In this document: positions 1 through 9,200 of the stretch, in pieces
How the letters are laid out: every line of letters begins with the position of its first letter
Position numbering within the stretch: position 1 is the first letter of the stretch
Assembly: GCA_021730945.1 (NCBI GenBank)
Contig: JAKFYH010000025.1
Coordinates: 1 to 64,000 of the forward strand
Direction of reading: 5' to 3'
Length of the DNA stretch: 64,000 nt
Source of the DNA: Acidobacteriota bacterium
GTDB lineage: Bacteria > Acidobacteriota > Vicinamibacteria > Vicinamibacterales > UBA2999
Program-made: the position numbers and the translations under genes
The notes under the pieces: model-generated
What the model was told of the DNA's origin: nothing
The model's database searches: none
Seen by the model: only the letters and a program-made list of their open reading frames with translations

Positions 1-82
1 GCCGAACGGCGCCGGCTCGAAACTCGTCACTGAACTGCCGCCGGACTCGTCGGCCGGCCTTGCTTGATCCCATACGTGCCAT
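1..82 (-). CDS. IS3-family transposase OrfA, N-terminal 27 residues only
   Basis: An ATG at 82 on the minus strand opens a frame with no stop to the window edge. The last visible residues, RRQFSDEFRAGAVR, match the start of the helix-turn-helix region of IS3-family OrfA proteins, which typically begins with a basic stretch followed by (Y/F)(S/T)xEFKxxAV. OrfA binds the element ends, and an OrfAB frameshift product would be the DDE transposase. An in-frame ATG three codons on is an alternative start. The fragment is short, but its reading frame, orientation and position just inside the terminal repeat all agree. Confidence 0.65.
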   Translation of the reverse strand, partial: MARMGSSKAGRRVRRQFSDEFRAGAVR

Positions 83-127
83 CGTATCCACCTTTCGGAA
101 GGTGTCCACGAAATCGGGTCAAGCTCA
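1..127. mobile_element. End of an IS3-family insertion sequence, running off the window start
   Basis: The minus strand from 127 downward begins TGAGCTTGACCCG and continues through GTGGACACC, the kind of TG-starting terminal inverted repeat seen on IS3-family elements. About 45 bases inside it an open frame begins that reads like an IS3 OrfA N-terminus. The boundary is set at 127 because the interrupted helicase gene stays in its own reading frame up to 128 and stops at once in the terminal TGA of the element. Only one end is in the window, so target duplication and the second inverted repeat cannot be checked. Confidence 0.7.
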
Positions 128-817
128 AGTTGCCAAGGTCTTGCGAAGGTCGTTGATCTGATGTGTTGTTCTGTTGATTACGATGCCTTCGTCTTTAGTA
201 CGCTTAAAGCCAATACTTGCGAAGTCCGCTTCGTCGTCAATCAGAAGGACGCGTCGTGTCAGGAGCTGTTTGTACTTGGTCGCGAAGATGCTCTTTAATC
301 GGTCCAGGTTATCTGGCTGCTTCTTGGAGACGAAGATCAGCTTCTGATTCAGTTCATACGGCGTCAGGGTTTCGGGGACATTCATGACATCGAAGACCTG
401 CAGCTTGTCGGTTTGAACGAATGTGCTGAAGTCCTTCTTGACCCTAGTAACCGTTTGTTCGCTAAGTGCTTTCGTGCCCTTGGTGAGGACGACCGCAATG
501 TCAAAGCCGTTGTCGAAAGCCAAGGCCGTCACAGCGAGGAAGGTCTTGGTCTTTCCGGACTGGATCTTCCCCAGCAACATCCCGGGATGGTCCGCCGTGG
601 TTGTCGTGTCCAGCAAGGCCTCGACGGTCTCGCGCACGCACGAATGGTCGTCCGTCCTGAACTTGTCTGGATTGCTGGTGAAGGGGACGTAAAACGATCC
701 GTTCAGCTTGAGCTGTGCCACGAATTGACCTCTTGGGGTGTCTGCGGTGAGTCGACTTGAAACCTTACGGTCGCTTCTTGGAAAGCGTGAAGAGTTCACC
801 CGATCGACGTTTGGCAC
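125..817 (-). pseudogene. Z1/DEAD-type helicase, 3' part removed by IS insertion
   Basis: The remaining 230 residues form the first half of a P-loop ATPase of the kind fused to Z1 domains. Walker A is GKIQSGKT (residues 83-90) and Walker B is DDEAD (194-198), followed by an INDLRKTL helix that in this family precedes the TATP motif. Everything after that, including the rest of the helicase core and the Z1 domain, is missing, because the stop TGA is the first codon of the IS3 terminal repeat at 127. The gene overlaps the 3' end of the upstream PLD gene by 53 bases if the ATG at 817 is used, so the two were probably translated together; a later start is possible. Z1 proteins are often found in restriction and phage-defence loci. 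The Z1 assignment rests on the N-terminal half only. Confidence 0.6.
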
Positions 818-2012
818 GAACGGCCTTCCGCCTTAGCACTCTGGGAGTCGAACGTCGCGACACCTCGGATGATTCCGACAGCATAAGAGGCGAGTTGGCA
901 TCCAGCATGCCGGCTGACTCCGATTCCATAAAGTCTCGGCGCTCGAACAAGGCTCTTGGAACAGCTCTCTGAACCAGGGGACGATCCGGACGCGCAAACC
1001 AGTTGCGAAATTCTGGAGGGACGCTCAGGTTTGATTCTTCAACATCGGCCGGCGCCCACGGCTGTGCCGGGGGCAGCTCATAGGTAGCACCGAAGAGCTC
1101 GTCAAGCAGCGTCACCGTCGCCCACGATGAAGCTGCAGAGAGAACATCGGCCGGAGGAAGCGCGGGCCCCTTGATCTCAGGACGAGGAGACCCGTCGTGG
1201 GCTGCGTACACACGCGAATCAAACTCAACCCCGGCACCAGTCAGATGACCGGTATCGCTAATGGTCGCTTCGTACAAGACCTCAATAGCCCCCTCATCGT
1301 CGAGCAGCGAAACGACGATGTTCTTGTCGACGTTCTTGAGGTTCTTGTAGTCCTCCTGAGATCGCCCAAACACAGTCAGTCTGCGGTGGGCATCGAGGAG
1401 GGCACGTGAGCCTCGAAGTTCAAGCACCAAGATTGGCTCCTCGGGAGGGATGCCCTGAAGCCACTTGTAGTAGTCGACCGCATTGGGGTCAAAGGGCTCA
1501 CACTTCAAGCGGACCTGGTCAAGGAACGTTGCTGAGCTCCCGTAGAGTTCAGCATCTCGGTTCAACGTGACCCGGAGAGATGCCTCGACATTCACGCCTG
1601 TCAACGCACGGGCGGTCCAGTTGTGGCTTCCGACCCACAGTTCTGACGCCCCTGCACCATCAAAGAGAAGCATTTTGGGGTGGAGCAGGTGAAGTGGGAC
1701 TTGCGACTTGAGCTCGCCAGGCTGAGGTACCGGGCTCAAGAGGTAGAGAAATACCTTCGCGCCGGCCACGACCATCTCGCACAGTCGGTCGATGTCGGTC
1801 GGCAGATGAATGTCGACGCAGAGATATCCCTCACCGCTGAGACACCGAATGAGGTCAGCGCCAACCCTCTTGTGGTCCACGCACCAGTACGCCACCGCGG
1901 CACGCATGGAGGTGGATTGACGCAGAGAGGATTGCAACCTCCGGACGACCTCGCGGTCGTCAAAGGGCGGAACGAGCTCGATCTCGGATATGCCTGCTAC
2001 GGAACCGCCCAA
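765..2012 (-). CDS. Phospholipase D-like (single HKD) protein, partner of the broken helicase
   Basis: This 415-residue protein has one complete HKD motif in its first third: H111-P-K113, D118, then GSHN at 128-131, within the context WVGSHNWTARAL. PLD-family proteins use two HKD motifs, from one chain or a dimer, to cleave or transfer phosphodiesters through a phosphohistidine. With only one motif here it would act as a dimer, like bacterial Nuc. The C-terminal 250 residues are not recognised; the tail is very basic (RRSTPRVLRRKAVRAKRR), which suits nucleic-acid binding. It is the first gene of a two-gene minus-strand unit with the truncated helicase. PLD-plus-helicase pairs recur in defence loci such as DISARM, but this pair does not match DISARM gene content. 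No signal peptide is visible. Confidence 0.7.
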   Translation of the reverse strand: MGGSVAGISEIELVPPFDDREVVRRLQSSLRQSTSMRAAVAYWCVDHKRVGADLIRCLSGEGYLCVDIHLPTDIDRLCEMVVAGAKVFLYLLSPVPQPGELKSQVPLHLLHPKMLLFDGAGASELWVGSHNWTARALTGVNVEASLRVTLNRDAELYGSSATFLDQVRLKCEPFDPNAVDYYKWLQGIPPEEPILVLELRGSRALLDAHRRLTVFGRSQEDYKNLKNVDKNIVVSLLDDEGAIEVLYEATISDTGHLTGAGVEFDSRVYAAHDGSPRPEIKGPALPPADVLSAASSWATVTLLDELFGATYELPPAQPWAPADVEESNLSVPPEFRNWFARPDRPLVQRAVPRALFERRDFMESESAGMLDANSPLMLSESSEVSRRSTPRVLRRKAVRAKRRSGELFTLSKKRP

Positions 2013-2133
2013 GGGACCTCCCAGTCGCTGCGTGTTGCTTGGTGTCGCATCCTATCTCAGGTGCGGAGCGCGTGTGAAACCGGGGCCTTTAACCGGCTAG
2101 AATGCGCAGCATGTTGACGTCAATGAGGATCGC

Positions 2134-2988
2134 ATGAAGTTGGTCATCCCGAACGAAGCGCAGCTGCGCCGCCCAGAACCGAGGCTGTTTGCCAACGAAG
2201 TTCAGTTGCAGCGGTTTGTCGAGGACCGCGTCTTGCCGAGCTCTGGATTTGAAGTCGTCTCCAGTTCTGAGCAACCAGGGAAGCGACTAGGAAGAATAGA
2301 CACGACGGCGGTGAGTGCGGATGGTATTCCGGTCATTGTCGAGTACAAGCATGACGAAGTCGATGGTGGCGCCATGAGCCAGCTCGAAAAGTATCGACAC
2401 TGGTTGTTGGATCACCGCGAGTTGTTCGAAGAGTCGGCTAAGTCCCAGCTACAAGGCGCCAGCGTCAAGTGGGAGGAGCTGCATAGCGTAGCGGTGGGCT
2501 ACCGATTCCGACTGGACCATCCTCCCATCTCATACGAAGAAGCCGCCGTGACACTCCTGCATTACGGCTATGGCGAAGACAATAACGTTTGGATACGTGA
2601 AGTTGAACGAGGCCTGATCGGTGGCGGACCCCACCCAAAGGTCAGCAAAGACGATTCACTGGACAAGCATCTCGCGAAGACCACGCCTGCGGCAAGACTG
2701 GCCTTTGAGGACCTGAGGTACCGCCTAAAGGGCATTGGCCTTGACGAAAGAATTCACGGCAAGAACCGAGTCAGGTACTGGAGCTCTATGCTGGCGGTGG
2801 AACTGACCTTCACCGACGTTGCCATCCAGTGCTTCTTTGTTGGCGACGGCGTAGAAGACCCTGAAGGGCGAACGCGTGCGACCTCCAAAGGTAGCTGGAA
2901 TTGGACGTGCGGAGTAGCGGGCCAGGCCGACGTTGACTACGCATTTCGAGTGATTCGAGATGCGATCGGGAGGTCGAGTGATGTCTGA
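2134..2988 (+). CDS. PD-(D/E)XK nuclease-like protein with C-terminal DUF5655-like domain
   Basis: The 284-residue protein has a clear PD-(D/E)XK core: D56 in GRIDTT, then E70-Y-K72 at the end of the strand IPVIVEYKH, followed by Q83 on the next helix. The last 100 residues (from about 185) resemble DUF5655, a small domain often joined to endonuclease or transport-like modules in bacteria. The start ATG has a GAGG-type ribosome site about 8 bases upstream. It is transcribed divergently from the PLD gene across a 121-base gap and converges on the next nuclease-like gene. The likely role is a DNA endonuclease of the defence island; substrate and partner are unknown. Confidence 0.65.
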   Translation: MKLVIPNEAQLRRPEPRLFANEVQLQRFVEDRVLPSSGFEVVSSSEQPGKRLGRIDTTAVSADGIPVIVEYKHDEVDGGAMSQLEKYRHWLLDHRELFEESAKSQLQGASVKWEELHSVAVGYRFRLDHPPISYEEAAVTLLHYGYGEDNNVWIREVERGLIGGGPHPKVSKDDSLDKHLAKTTPAARLAFEDLRYRLKGIGLDERIHGKNRVRYWSSMLAVELTFTDVAIQCFFVGDGVEDPEGRTRATSKGSWNWTCGVAGQADVDYAFRVIRDAIGRSSDV

Positions 2989-3016
2989 CCATGCCACGTG
3001 TCAGGCCAGAGACGAG

Positions 3017-3847
3017 CTATGTTTGATCGGTCGGACTGGAATTCACAGTATCGGGTAAACATCCTTCGGACAGCCCGAACCGCTCAACCAAATCAGACCA
3101 GACGACAAAGCCCAGCAGGCGATGAGAAAGCGACGCACGTTCAACCGGCGACAGATGGGGAAGGCTGCGATCGAGACTTGAGCGGGCTTCGGCCATCCCC
3201 GCGACGCCGTCGCGCTCGTTTTCGACCCCGAGAATTACGCCAAACTGCCGTCCGCCCGCCAGAACTTGGGCGCTCTCCACGTTCCGCCAAAGCTGGCTTC
3301 GATGCTTGAACCATCGTGTCGATGCGGAGACGGTCTCGGTCCTCTTCCCTTCAATCAGCAACAACCAGGAATCGGTCATGAGGCAACAGTCGGTGTGGGT
3401 GAACCCTTCAAATGCCCACCATTGGTGCCGGCTGTTATCTGCGCCACACTGGAGGAGCTGGGTCACCCCTTCTAACTGAGCGACCTTTACTTCGGATGAG
3501 TCGTCGGAGAAGAGTCGTCGACGCCATTCCACAGCTGTAGGGCTACTCGCGCCAAGCTGCGTGCGGTCTGCGACCTGCATCTCGTTCGGATGCTCGAGCA
3601 GCCAGTGGAGAAATCGTCCTGGAGGCGCAATCGTTCGCTCGAACACTCGCCCAAGACGGGCATTCCTGGCGCGAGGCGTTTCGGTAGGCAACAGCTCTCC
3701 CATGTCGCCAACCACGGTGGCGTTTCCGCCCTGAGCAGCCGCCAGTTCGCAAAGCTCCTGCAACCAGCCGCGGCCAGTGGGCCAGCGGTCGAGCAGGTCA
3801 TTGAAGACGGGCCGGACACGTGTTTCTGAGCTGTTCTTCGAGCCCAT
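3017..3847 (-). CDS. Putative PD-(D/E)XK-like protein, function unknown
   Basis: I do not recognise the family of this 276-residue protein. It carries a pattern typical of restriction-like folds: D159, then the hydrophobic strand WLLLIEGK with E166 and K168, and a following helix with Q185 and basic residues (KHRSQLWRNVE). The N-terminal 100 residues look helical, with no membrane segment or signal peptide. It is convergent with the upstream PD-(D/E)XK/DUF5655 gene (28 bases apart) and divergent from the EVE-HNH gene (75 bases). The nuclease assignment is inferred from one motif and the company it keeps. Confidence 0.5.
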   Translation of the reverse strand: MGSKNSSETRVRPVFNDLLDRWPTGRGWLQELCELAAAQGGNATVVGDMGELLPTETPRARNARLGRVFERTIAPPGRFLHWLLEHPNEMQVADRTQLGASSPTAVEWRRRLFSDDSSEVKVAQLEGVTQLLQCGADNSRHQWWAFEGFTHTDCCLMTDSWLLLIEGKRTETVSASTRWFKHRSQLWRNVESAQVLAGGRQFGVILGVENERDGVAGMAEARSSLDRSLPHLSPVERASLSHRLLGFVVWSDLVERFGLSEGCLPDTVNSSPTDQT

Positions 3848-3922
3848 GACGGCGGATTATGCCATCCCTTGCTGAACCGGCGGCATCCGACCTTCCAATC
3901 GAATACACTGCGGGCGATCGCA

Positions 3923-4855
3923 ATGCGTTACTGGTGGGTAAACCAGAATCAGACCTACACCACTGAGGTTCGCGGCAACTTCATGTGGTCGCCGAAGGCC
4001 AACGCTAACGGTGCGCGCAATCCTTTCTATGACTTCATGCGCGAGGTCGCCGTCGGTGACATCGTCTTCTCTTTCTGCGACACGCGAATCAAGGCCTTGG
4101 GGGTGGTCACTGGCCCGGCCCAGACAGCGCCGAAGCCAGACTTTGGCAGTGCCGGCTCCAACTGGTCGAAGGAAGGCTGGTACGTCCCGGTCTACTACTG
4201 CGCGTTCGACTTGCCAATCCGTCCAAAGGACCACATGGCGATCATCGGACCGTTTCTTCCGAGCCGATACTCGCCGCTCCAGTTGAGCGGCGACGGCCTT
4301 CAGGGCGTCTATCTGACCGTCGTCCCGGAGCCTCTCGCGAACGCTCTGATTGGGTTGATGGGCCAGCAGTTCTACGACGCTTTAGCCGTCGTGACCGGAT
4401 TCCCGATTGCGCCAGACCTTGAAGAAGCGGATGACATCACGTTTGGCCCTGACATGGGACCGACGTTCAAAGATCAGCTGATCAAGGCTCGACGCGGCCA
4501 GGGTGTGTTCCGGTCGAACGTGCTGCTCACCGAAGAGTCATGCAGGGTCACGGGAGTCAGCGATCCCAAGCATCTGAGGGCGAGCCACATCAAGCCGTGG
4601 AAGGTAGCGAACGATTCCGAGCGCCTGAGCGGCTTCAATGGGCTCCTTCTCTCGCCGCATATCGACCACTTGTTTGACAAGGGCTACATCAGCTTCTCCA
4701 ATAGTCAGGAGCTGTTAGTCGTGCCGGAGGTGAAAGCCGATTTGTTGGAAAAGTGGGGAATCGACCCGGGTACGCGGGTTGGCGACTTCAATCGAGAGCA
4801 GAAGAGCTTTATGGAGTTCCATCGGATCGAGATCTTCAAGGGGCCGTGGCCGTAG
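3923..4855 (+). CDS. EVE/PUA-like domain fused to HNH endonuclease
   Basis: The start at ATG 3923 is chosen because the EVE-like fold begins at once with MRYWWVNQNQTY; an upstream in-frame ATG would only add 18 unrelated residues. Residues 1 to about 165 follow the EVE/PUA-like pattern (basic WSPK segment, then GDIVFSF and IKALGVV strands), a fold that reads modified bases such as 5-methyl- or hydroxymethyl-cytosine. Residues about 205-262 are an HNH_2-type nuclease: CRVTG, ASHIKPW, then N-G-L-L-L-SPHIDHLFD, ending in the GYISF strand. EVE-HNH fusions are candidate modification-dependent (type IV-like) restriction enzymes that cut modified phage DNA. Length is 310 residues, and the gene stands alone in its own transcript direction before the EEP operon 59 bases downstream. 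Confidence 0.8.
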   Translation: MRYWWVNQNQTYTTEVRGNFMWSPKANANGARNPFYDFMREVAVGDIVFSFCDTRIKALGVVTGPAQTAPKPDFGSAGSNWSKEGWYVPVYYCAFDLPIRPKDHMAIIGPFLPSRYSPLQLSGDGLQGVYLTVVPEPLANALIGLMGQQFYDALAVVTGFPIAPDLEEADDITFGPDMGPTFKDQLIKARRGQGVFRSNVLLTEESCRVTGVSDPKHLRASHIKPWKVANDSERLSGFNGLLLSPHIDHLFDKGYISFSNSQELLVVPEVKADLLEKWGIDPGTRVGDFNREQKSFMEFHRIEIFKGPWP

Positions 4856-4914
4856 GCCATGCGACGAGTCCGGAGCGCTACCTCGACTAACGATGGAGAG
4901 GCTGAAGAGACGAG

Positions 4915-5751
4915 ATGCGGATCGTAAGCTGGAACATGAATCATTGCCTGCGCTCAATCCCAGCGCGCAAGCTGGCGTGGGAGTACCTGCGGGACGAATT
5001 GAAGGCAGACCTCGCAATTGTGCAAGAGGCATCGCCGCCGAAGGGCCTCATGTCCGTCTACCATCCGATCAACGAGAAGCATCCGCGCTACAGATGGGGT
5101 TCAGCGGTCGTCGCTCTTAGCCCAGATCTGGTTCTCCGCGAGCGTCCTCGAGTGCCACTTGCGGACTGTCAGATGAAACCGGTGGCAGCGAACGAACTGC
5201 CAGACAGTCACCCGGGGGCATGCGCCGTGGCAGATGTACTGGGCGCACATGGGCAGACCCTATTCACGGCGATTAGCCTCTACGGTCAGTGGGAGGTAAT
5301 GGGGAACGGCCAGATGTACTCCTGCGCGCGACTTCACCGAATGATCTCGGACTTGACCGGGGTGCTCGCCACTTCGCGCCGTAAACCGGTTGTCGTAGCC
5401 GGAGACTTGAATCTGACAACGCAGGTAGCGTACGAAAAGCAGACCCAGGCTGAGACCGACGGAGCCGCAGCGGCCTTCGCTCGCTTGCGCGCGTGGGGCC
5501 TGACGGATTGCATAAGCCATACTCGGACAAGTAGGCCACGCCTGCCGAACTGTAGTTGCTCTGACGGCGACAACTGCTCTCATGTCCAGACGTTCCGGCT
5601 TGGCAACCGCACCAGCAGCCGCCCTACACAGCTCGACTACGCCTTCATTTCAAACTCGATGACGCCGAAGCTTAAGGAGTGCCGTGTCGTTCATGACGAA
5701 GCGGCCTGGCAACTGAGCGATCACTGCCCGATCGTTCTTGAACTAACTTGA
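4915..5751 (+). CDS. Endonuclease/exonuclease/phosphatase (EEP) fold protein
   Basis: All the EEP-family catalytic signatures are present in 278 residues: SWNMN at 5-9, QE at 37-38, GDLNLT near 162, LDYAF near 250 and SDH at 268-270 just before the C-terminus. The fold hydrolyses phosphodiesters with Mg2+; members include exonuclease III, APE1 and the 5'-tyrosyl-DNA phosphodiesterase TDP2. An unusual insertion before the LDY motif carries clustered cysteines (NCSCSDGDNC), possibly a metal site or disulfide. There is no signal peptide, so it should act in the cytoplasm. Its stop overlaps the TTG start of the next gene, so it is translationally coupled to the SprT-like protease and belongs to the three-gene operon ending in the HIT-PLD-helicase. 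The exact substrate cannot be read from the sequence. Confidence 0.8.
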   Translation: MRIVSWNMNHCLRSIPARKLAWEYLRDELKADLAIVQEASPPKGLMSVYHPINEKHPRYRWGSAVVALSPDLVLRERPRVPLADCQMKPVAANELPDSHPGACAVADVLGAHGQTLFTAISLYGQWEVMGNGQMYSCARLHRMISDLTGVLATSRRKPVVVAGDLNLTTQVAYEKQTQAETDGAAAAFARLRAWGLTDCISHTRTSRPRLPNCSCSDGDNCSHVQTFRLGNRTSSRPTQLDYAFISNSMTPKLKECRVVHDEAAWQLSDHCPIVLELT

Positions 5752-6278
5752 CCCCCAGCCAACGTAAGAAGTCACCCGTGGCAGCGGCCTCGTCGCCCTT
5801 TCGAACGAAGGCCTATCTGCGCTCCCTGGCCGGAGCATGGGGTGACACTCGGGTCGCCGAGTTGGGAATCCGGATCAATCCGCGCTTGGTGTCAACCGTC
5901 GCCCGTTTGATGGTCCACGAAGGCGTGATCGAGCTAAACCCGACGGTTGCGGCACTCGACTTACGGAACTGGCGGGAGGTCATTTGCCACGAAGCGGCTC
6001 ATTTTGCTGTGTTGCAACGGCGCCGCAAGGTACTGCGACCCCATGGACCGGAATGGGCGGCACTGGTCCAACAGGCTGGGTTCGAGCCCAAAGCCTCCCG
6101 CGTCCGCTGCGGGCAGTCAAAGCAGAGGCGGCCGGCGACGAAGCGGGCCCTTCTGCACACCTGTCCCGTGTGTCACTTCTCGAAGCGCGCGGCTCGGCAG
6201 ATGCCCCGGTGGCGCTGCCCTGAATGCCGGTCGATTGGACTCGACGGACTGCTGAGAGTCGAGCGCAGCCCTGGTTAG
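5748..6278 (+). CDS. SprT-like zinc metalloprotease
   Basis: This 176-residue protein has the SprT/SPRTN core: HEAAH at 81-85 (the HExxH zinc site) and a third histidine in RPHGPEW at about 99, which in SprT proteins is the HGxxW zinc ligand. The C-terminal part has a zinc ribbon, CPVC near 150 and CPEC about 20 residues later, as in E. coli SprT. Eukaryotic SPRTN digests proteins crosslinked to DNA; bacterial SprT roles are poorly known. The TTG start overlaps the EEP stop (TTGA), and the HIT-PLD-helicase begins 7 bases after its stop, so all three should be made together. The N-terminal 17 residues are basic and disordered-looking. Confidence 0.8.
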   Translation: MTPSQRKKSPVAAASSPFRTKAYLRSLAGAWGDTRVAELGIRINPRLVSTVARLMVHEGVIELNPTVAALDLRNWREVICHEAAHFAVLQRRRKVLRPHGPEWAALVQQAGFEPKASRVRCGQSKQRRPATKRALLHTCPVCHFSKRAARQMPRWRCPECRSIGLDGLLRVERSPG

Positions 6279-6285
6279 TGTTCAT

Positions 6286-9200
6286 ATGAATGATTCGCCC
6301 TGCCCCTTTTGCGATCCCGCGACTGACCGAATCATCTTCGAGACCGGCTTAGTCTTCGGCGTGTGGGATGCCTTTGCCGTTTCGGACGGTCATGCGCTCG
6401 TGGTGACACGCCGCCATGTGGCGAGCTGGTTCGATGCCACGCCAGCTGAGCGAGCTGCCCTGACGGAGGGCATCGCCACGGCCCGCGAGGCTGTGCAACG
6501 TACTCACGCACCTGCCGGCTTCAACATTGGCATCAATGTCGGCGAGGCAGCGGGCCAAACGATTCCACACCTCCACGTCCACGTCATTCCCCGGTATTCC
6601 GGTGACGTTTCGGATCCCCGTGGCGGCGTTCGCCATGTCATTCCAGGGCGCGGCAACTACTTGCTCGCCCCGACTTTGTGGGGTGGCTCAGATAGGCGCC
6701 TGGTCACAGGTGGCGATGATCCACTCTTACCTCACATCGTCTCTGCGTTGGCCACCGCCGACCGTGCCGACATCGTCGTCAGTTTCGTGCTGGAGAGTGG
6801 CGTTGACAGGGTCTTTGAGCACCTGAGAGACCTGCTGGACCGTGGCGGGCAACTCCGAATCCTGACCGGCGACTACCTCGGCATTAGCGAGCCTGACGCG
6901 TTAATGCGTCTACTTGACCTCGAAGGCAACGTGATTCGCCGCGTTTACGAGACGGGCTCCCCAGTTGCTCCTGGGCAGGCGCGCATGGTGCGTTCTTTTC
7001 ACCCCAAGGCGTACATCTTTACGAACGGAGCTTGGGGCGCGGCGTTTGTGGGCAGCTCGAACCTGAGCGCGTCCGCCCTGACCAGCGCCGTGGAATGGAA
7101 TTACCGGGTGGTGCCCTCTAGCGACCATGGTGGATTTGCGGAAATTGTTGGCTCGTTTGAAAGCCTGTTCCGCCACCCGTCGACCAAGCAGCTGGATGCC
7201 GATTGGATTGAGCAGTATCGGACCAGGCGAGCGATTCAGCGGCCAATTGTTGAAGCCGTAGATGTGGCACCCGAGGCGCCAAAGCCGCCGGTTGAACCGA
7301 ACGAAGTGCAAGTTGCAGCTCTGGAGGCTCTGCAGGCGACACGTGCCAAGGGCAACCACGCCGGCCTAGTCGTGCTTGCGACTGGGTTAGGCAAGACCTG
7401 GCTCTCAGCCTTCGATTCGAATCGACCTGAGTTCAAGCGGGTGCTCTTCGTCGCGCATCGGGAGGAGATTCTCAACCAGGCCCACGCCACGTTCAGACGG
7501 ATTCGACCCGGAGCCAACCTTGGGCACTTTACGGGCGAAAAGAAGGAGGGGACCGCGGATGTCTTGTTCGCCTCGATTCAGACGCTCAGCCGACGCGAGC
7601 ACCTGGAACAGTTCGCTCCAGAATCCTTCGACTACATCGTCATCGACGAGTTCCACCACGCCTCTGCTGCCTCTTACCGGAAGCTGATCAGCTACTTCAA
7701 CCCCACGTTCCTGCTGGGCCTTACGGCGACGCCTGAACGCAGTGACGGTGGAGACCTCTTGGCGCTGTGTCAGCAGAACTTGGTCTATCGGTGTGACCTG
7801 GTTGAAGGCGTTCGGCGAGCGCTGCTATCGCCGTTTTCGTACTTCGGCGTACCAGACGAAGTGGACTACGTGAATATTCCCTGGCGCGGCACGCGCTTTG
7901 ACGAGGAAGCGCTGACCACCGCCGTGGCGACACAACGTCGGGCGGCAAATGCCCTTGAGCAGTTTCGCTTACGCGCCGCCAAGCGAGCACTGGGATTCTG
8001 CGTCTCGATGAGGCACGCGGATTTCATGGCCTCATTCTTCTCGGCCCAAGGCGTTCGCGCGGTGGCTGTGCACTCCGGACCCACGTCTGCGCCACGCGCC
8101 TTGTCGCTCGAGCAACTCGAAAAGGGCGAGCTCGACATCGTCTTTGCCGTGGACATGTTCAACGAGGGTGTCGACCTGCCGACCCTGGATACGGTGATGA
8201 TGCTTCGTCCCACAGAGTCGAAGATCCTGTGGCTTCAGCAGTTCGGTCGGGGTCTACGACTCTCGCCTGGAAAAGAGCGGCTCACTGTTATCGACTACAT
8301 CGGCAACCATCGGGTCTTCCTGTTGAAGCCTCAGACGCTGTTCAACCTTCCGCCGGGCGATCGGGAGGTGTACAACCTGATTGAGCGGCTGCAGAGCCAC
8401 ACCCAAGAGCTGCCGCCGGGCTGTGAAGTCACCTACGAACTCGAAGCTATCAACATCCTCAAGTCGCTGCTCCGTCGAAGCGCCACCCAAGACGAAGCGC
8501 TTCAACGGTATTACGAGGACTTCCGAACTGTCCATGGCGTCCGCCCGACCGCGGTGGAAGCCTACCACGATGGTTACAACCCGAGGTCTGTTCGCGAGCG
8601 TTCGGGCTCGTGGACGCAGTTCGTCGCCGCCATGGGAGACCTCACGCCGGAACAACGGCGAGCGCTAGAACTCTACAAAGGCTTCATCACATCTCTCGAT
8701 GCGACTGAGATGGTAAAGAGTTACAAGATGCTCGTCTTGTTAGCGATGATTAGCGCCGATCGATTTCCCGGTGCTATCGCCATCGACGACCTGGCGGGCG
8801 AGGTCGAGCGGCTGGCGACGCGAACCACGCTGGCAGGCGCAGACTTGGGGCAGGCTCTGGGTGACAGGCGGGCGCTCATTCGATTGCTCGAGCAGAACCC
8901 AATCGCCGCATGGTCGGGTGGGCGGGGCACCGGCGGTGTTTCATACTTCGCCTACGAGAACGGCACCTTCAAGACATCGTTCGGCGATGGGCAGGATGTG
9001 GCTGGCGCGGTTCAAGAGATTGCTCGTGAACTGGCGGAGTGGCGACTGGCTGAATACCTGGATCGGGCTCATCGAGACAAAGCCGACTTTACGACCCTCA
9101 AGGTGAGCCATTCAAGCGGCAGTCCCATCCTCTTCCTTCCGACAGGCGACGAGCGCGCAGATCTCCCCAATGGCTGGACGCCTCTCCAGATCGACGGCGA

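Noticed and set aside
765-2012. DISARM system (PLD plus helicase)
   Set aside because: The helicase looks Z1-like, and no DUF1998 helicase or methylase is near.
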